The position numbers were made by a program, and so were the translations under genes. The notes below the pieces were generated by a model. The model was not told the DNA's origin. It ran no database searches and saw only the letters and a program-made list of their open reading frames with translations. DNA of 62,000 nucleotides from Gnetum montanum (taxonomy: Eukaryota; Streptophyta; Gnetopsida; Gnetales; Gnetaceae), in NCBI GenBank assembly GCA_015680685.1, contig MNCI01038293.1, positions 90,688-152,687 of the forward strand. Reading direction: 5' to 3'. Of the stretch, positions 59,639 through 62,000 are shown one piece after another. The number at the start of each line of letters is the position of its first letter. Positions within the stretch are counted from its first letter, which is position 1.

Positions 59639-60436
59639 TTAGAAAAATAATGCCTTTAAGTTTGAAAAAGTGATGGATCACTACAGATACTAGGTTAGCC
59701 TGCAAAAAGAAGTCAATAAGAAATGCATCCAAATGGTAAAGGTAAAAGTAAATGAGGCCCTCTAGCAACTCCAACAAGGAAGAGAAGCTAGTAGCCCATC
59801 ATTGATGGGATTAACACTTACAACAAGGTAGAAATTTGAATGAAGGAGTTGCAAATAAAATAAATGATAGAATATATGGAGTTGGCAAATATTTTTTATG
59901 CAAAACCAACAATGTTGATTGTCGGATGGCCATGGTTAGAGTTGGAGAAACAAGTGGCTAGCTCATATTTTTTATACAAGGTAGAGTTCAAGTACCACAA
60001 AGACACTAAGCAAAATATTGAGACCACAAATGTTGAACTTGAAGTTCTTAAAGAATGGTTTATAGATCAACAATCAAATACTAAGAACCTATCCAAATGA
60101 ATGGATGACTACCAAGAGCTAAAAGATATAGTCAAAGTATTTGACATTGAATGCAAATAGTTCACTACTTGGTTTATCAATGTGAAGGAGTTGTTTCTAG
60201 CAATCCTATATCCCTAGGATGTGACCCTTCTAATCCACATTGGTGAAGCTACATGGATGGTGCATGATCCTAGAATTAAGGAGGAAAAAATGAAAGCATT
60301 GATGGATGCTTTCTAGCTCCTACCTAAAGTTGCAGTAGTAGTAGAATAGCCACAACTACCTTGACCACCACCTATGCATGAAGCCAGTGAAGGTCCCTTA
60401 GAACCCCAAGATTCACCACCATCTAGGATCATCTGA
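59639..60436 (+). pseudogene. ORF2 of element 3, second part
   Basis: It continues the coiled-coil region after element N (matches element D 1960-2745). The stretch 59864-60100 is open: ELEKQVASSYFLYKVEFKYH and TTNVELEVLKEWFIDQQSN. It then runs through GEATWMVHDPRIKEEKMKAL (60239-60298) to a proline/glutamine-rich tail (QLPQPPPMHEA-like) and TGA at 60434-60436. Element D has corresponding words throughout. Confidence 0.65.
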
Positions 60437-60646
60437 TCTTATCCATGACACTTCATGCCATCAAGGAACATGCTATTTAATTTTTAAGAGTTGTGTCATG
60501 GTGTTTAATTTTGTGTCCTGAACACTATCATTTTTGAAATGTCTTGATTTGTACACCTAGGCACTCCATTTTTTGTCAAGTCAATTAGTCTGTTTTGTTT
60601 GAGAAAAAGTCAAACAATAATTACATTTCCAATTTTGTAAAAGAAC

Positions 60647-60679
60647 TCAAAGATGAGTTTTCATTCAGTCATGGGGGTA
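60647..60679 (+). promoter_or_regulatory. Pre-polypurine box and polypurine tract of element 3
   Basis: CTCAAAGATGAGTTTTCATT, then CAGTCATGGGGGTA, directly before the 3' LTR. Confidence 0.8.
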
Positions 60680-61614
60680 TGATGAGTCATAGTTTAGTTG
60701 GTTGCATCGATGAGGCCTCATCGATGTGGCGTCATTGACTAGGCCTCATCGACAAGGCCTAGTTAATGCATCATATCCTACATCAACAAGGCCCTATCGA
60801 TGTAATGTTTATTTTTGGCTATAGATACACATCTACAAGCTACATTTATGGCAATAGATATTTTAGTTATAATGAAGCTCTTATAGTTTTCCCATTTGAA
60901 CGTTAGAATTTTTCTCCCAAATTCCCACAACAAGAGTCATTGGGTGGATGGATATTTATTTAAACATTATTGTACCTAAGCATGATAGTGTGTGTAGCAA
61001 TAAAGATGAGATTTTTGATAAATCTTGTAACACTTTGGATAGATTAAATATTTTGTTTATGCATTTAATGTTTTGAATAATTTATTCAATGCTTTTAATT
61101 ATTTATTAAATGTTTCCAGTAATTAAGTTAATGAAATGATTAAGCAAGATAGATTAAACACATAAGTATGACCACTTCAAGCATAATGTGTATTTTCTTG
61201 GTAATCCCAATAGCATTATAGGTTGGTATGACCAGTAGCATAGTGCTTGGTTGCCCAGTAGTCGATACGTGGGTTCAAGATGTGCAGAAAGTGGGACTAG
61301 ATGCTTATGTCAGGACAAGTTAGACACTTGTTAATTAGTTAATTTAAATTAGTTAATCTAATTACTTTTATCTTCATTTGAACACCAAATCATAAAAATA
61401 CAAAATGATAAAAATTAGATGTCTCAATTACATTTAACCATACCAATGTACATCACAAGTGTAATTGGGAAGACAACGATTGACCTTAAGGCAAGATTCA
61501 CTTCCTAGAAGACTAATGTACCAGAAATGATAAAGTCCATGGAATTCAACTAGATTGCACCTAAATGCTTTGTGATTCATATCGTTGGATGTAGGGGTAC
61601 CTCGTTGCTCATCA
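60680..61614 (+). repeat. 3' LTR of element 3
   Basis: It starts TGATGAGTCATAG and ends TTGCTCATCA. U3 has a perfect 22-bp palindrome (60705-60726, half-site CATCGATGAGG) and further CCTCATCGACAAGG-type copies to about 60800. TATA-like GGCTATAGATAC near 60821; AATAAAGATG near 60998. It aligns with the 5' LTR (32010-32795 plus 42666-42727). Confidence 0.92.
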
Positions 61615-61948
61615 GGGTCTATGCAAGAAGTCATGTCTTTAGACCTAATAAAGGATAAATCTAGGGAATACCCTAGAGACGTTGGCCCTTTAGTTTGGAC
61701 TTATCCCTCTTATCATAGAGTAGGAAAAGTTTTTGGGCTTCTTCCAAGTGCCCTTTGTGTTACATGCAAGGACATGAATGGAAGCACATATCAAGTGTTG
61801 GGGTTGGTACCTTCCTTCAAGCTTGACATCTATTGAGTTAAGGGATTCCTCAGAATTGATGGAGTTCCAAACCCATACTTGAACTGTACTCTCAAAGTTA
61901 TCCTAGACTTTGCTCTGAGGACATTACTTCTTTTATGCAAGGGAGGAT
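61615..61948 (+). other. Right part of the element E interior with polypurine tract
   Basis: It continues the interior of E after element 3. A short frame (61585-61836) starts inside the LTR of element 3 and cannot be a gene. It ends with AAGGGAGGAT before the LTR. Confidence 0.65.
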
Positions 61949-62000
61949 TGTGAGAGATATCTTAGGGTAGAGGTTCTCCTAGGTTCTCCCCATGATTTAG
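61949..62000 (+). repeat. 3' LTR of element E, first 52 bases
   Basis: TGTGAGAGATATCTTAGGG matches 26556-26574 (TGTAAGAGATGTCTCAGGG) and continues in register until the window ends. Confidence 0.85.

Larger units (their letters stand above)
32010..61614 (+). mobile_element. Element 3: Ty3/gypsy (Tat/Athila-like) retrotransposon with ORF2, interrupted twice
   Basis: The 5' LTR is 32010-32795 plus 42666-42727, the leader begins at 42728, gag is 42884-44700, then protease, RT, RNase H and integrase to about 48970, a post-integrase spacer, ORF2 (51133-53161 plus 59639-60436), a polypurine tract and the 3' LTR 60680-61614. Removing the two inserted elements with their target duplications leaves about 13.3 kb. 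Flanks are GGATT (32005-32009) and GGGTC (61615-61619), a plausible 5-bp duplication with two transitions. The element sits inside element E. Confidence 0.88.
26556..62000 (+). mobile_element. Element E: large LTR element without recognisable coding, host of the nest
   Basis: The 5' LTR is 26556-27111, the tRNA-Met primer site 27114-27125, and the interior 27126-32009 continues at 61615-61938 after the inserted element 3. A polypurine tract (AAGGGAGGAT, 61939-61948) and the first 52 bases of the 3' LTR follow. Adding the two interior pieces gives about 5.2 kb with no gag or pol motif in any frame I checked, the plan of a LARD (large non-autonomous LTR derivative). The 3' end lies beyond the window. 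Confidence 0.8.

Noticed and set aside
61585-61836. 83-codon plus-strand frame at the right end
   Set aside because: It starts inside the element 3 LTR and reads into the unrelated interior of element E.

Overview
The window looks like nuclear DNA of a seed plant with a large, repeat-packed genome; a conifer or other gymnosperm is my guess. I base that on long, old LTR retrotransposons nested in one another, heavy C-to-T decay of their coding regions, and a single gene-like island. The species is inference. There is no prokaryotic or organellar signal. Runs or single letters of N at 14817-15702, 39259, 55287 and 59110 mark assembly gaps.

Layout, left to right. 1-3810: 3' part of a Ty3/gypsy element (here 'D') with an extra ORF and its 3' LTR. 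4219-5460: minus-strand LINE fragment with YADD and an RTE-type 3' end. 6574-7200: decayed Ty1/copia gag. 7201-10394: unassigned, followed by a 32-bp tandem repeat. 10710-18209: Ty3/gypsy element 'A' (5' LTR, gag, PR, gap, RNase H, IN), cut off and joined head-to-head with minus-strand element 'B' (18210-21111). 21112-22495: leader and LTR of a minus-strand element 'C'. About 23040-23290: possible second LINE scrap. 23590-26070: a CpG-retaining island with one small plant gene on the minus strand (CDS 23656-23910) and a probable promoter near 25.4-25.5 kb.

From 26556 to the window end there is one three-level nest. The outermost element 'E' (LTR 26556-27111, tRNA-Met primer site, no recognisable coding) runs to beyond 62000, where its 3' LTR starts at 61949. 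Inside it sits element '3' (32010-61614), a Ty3/gypsy element of about 13.3 kb once insertions are removed. Element 3 is itself interrupted twice: by full-length element '2' (32796-42660, duplication ACAAC/ACACC) inside its 5' LTR, and by a minus-strand non-autonomous gag element 'N' (53162-59633, perfect duplication ACCAC) inside its extra ORF.

A, B, D, 2, 3 and N belong to one superfamily group. Where the relevant part is present they share LTR ends TGATGA...TCATCA, a primer site derivable from tRNA-Asp, a gag with a CCHC-like knuckle, a pol of the Tat/Athila type (no chromodomain seen), and a conserved box just before the polypurine tract. The most interesting signal is the module after integrase: a second ORF ('ORF2', up to about 940 codons, coiled-coil rich) whose ATG directly follows a splice-acceptor-like AG in two of the three starts visible, and which N keeps, shortened, together with gag while pol is absent. 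None of these elements appears able to move by itself now: all ORFs carry stops and both readable RT active sites are changed.
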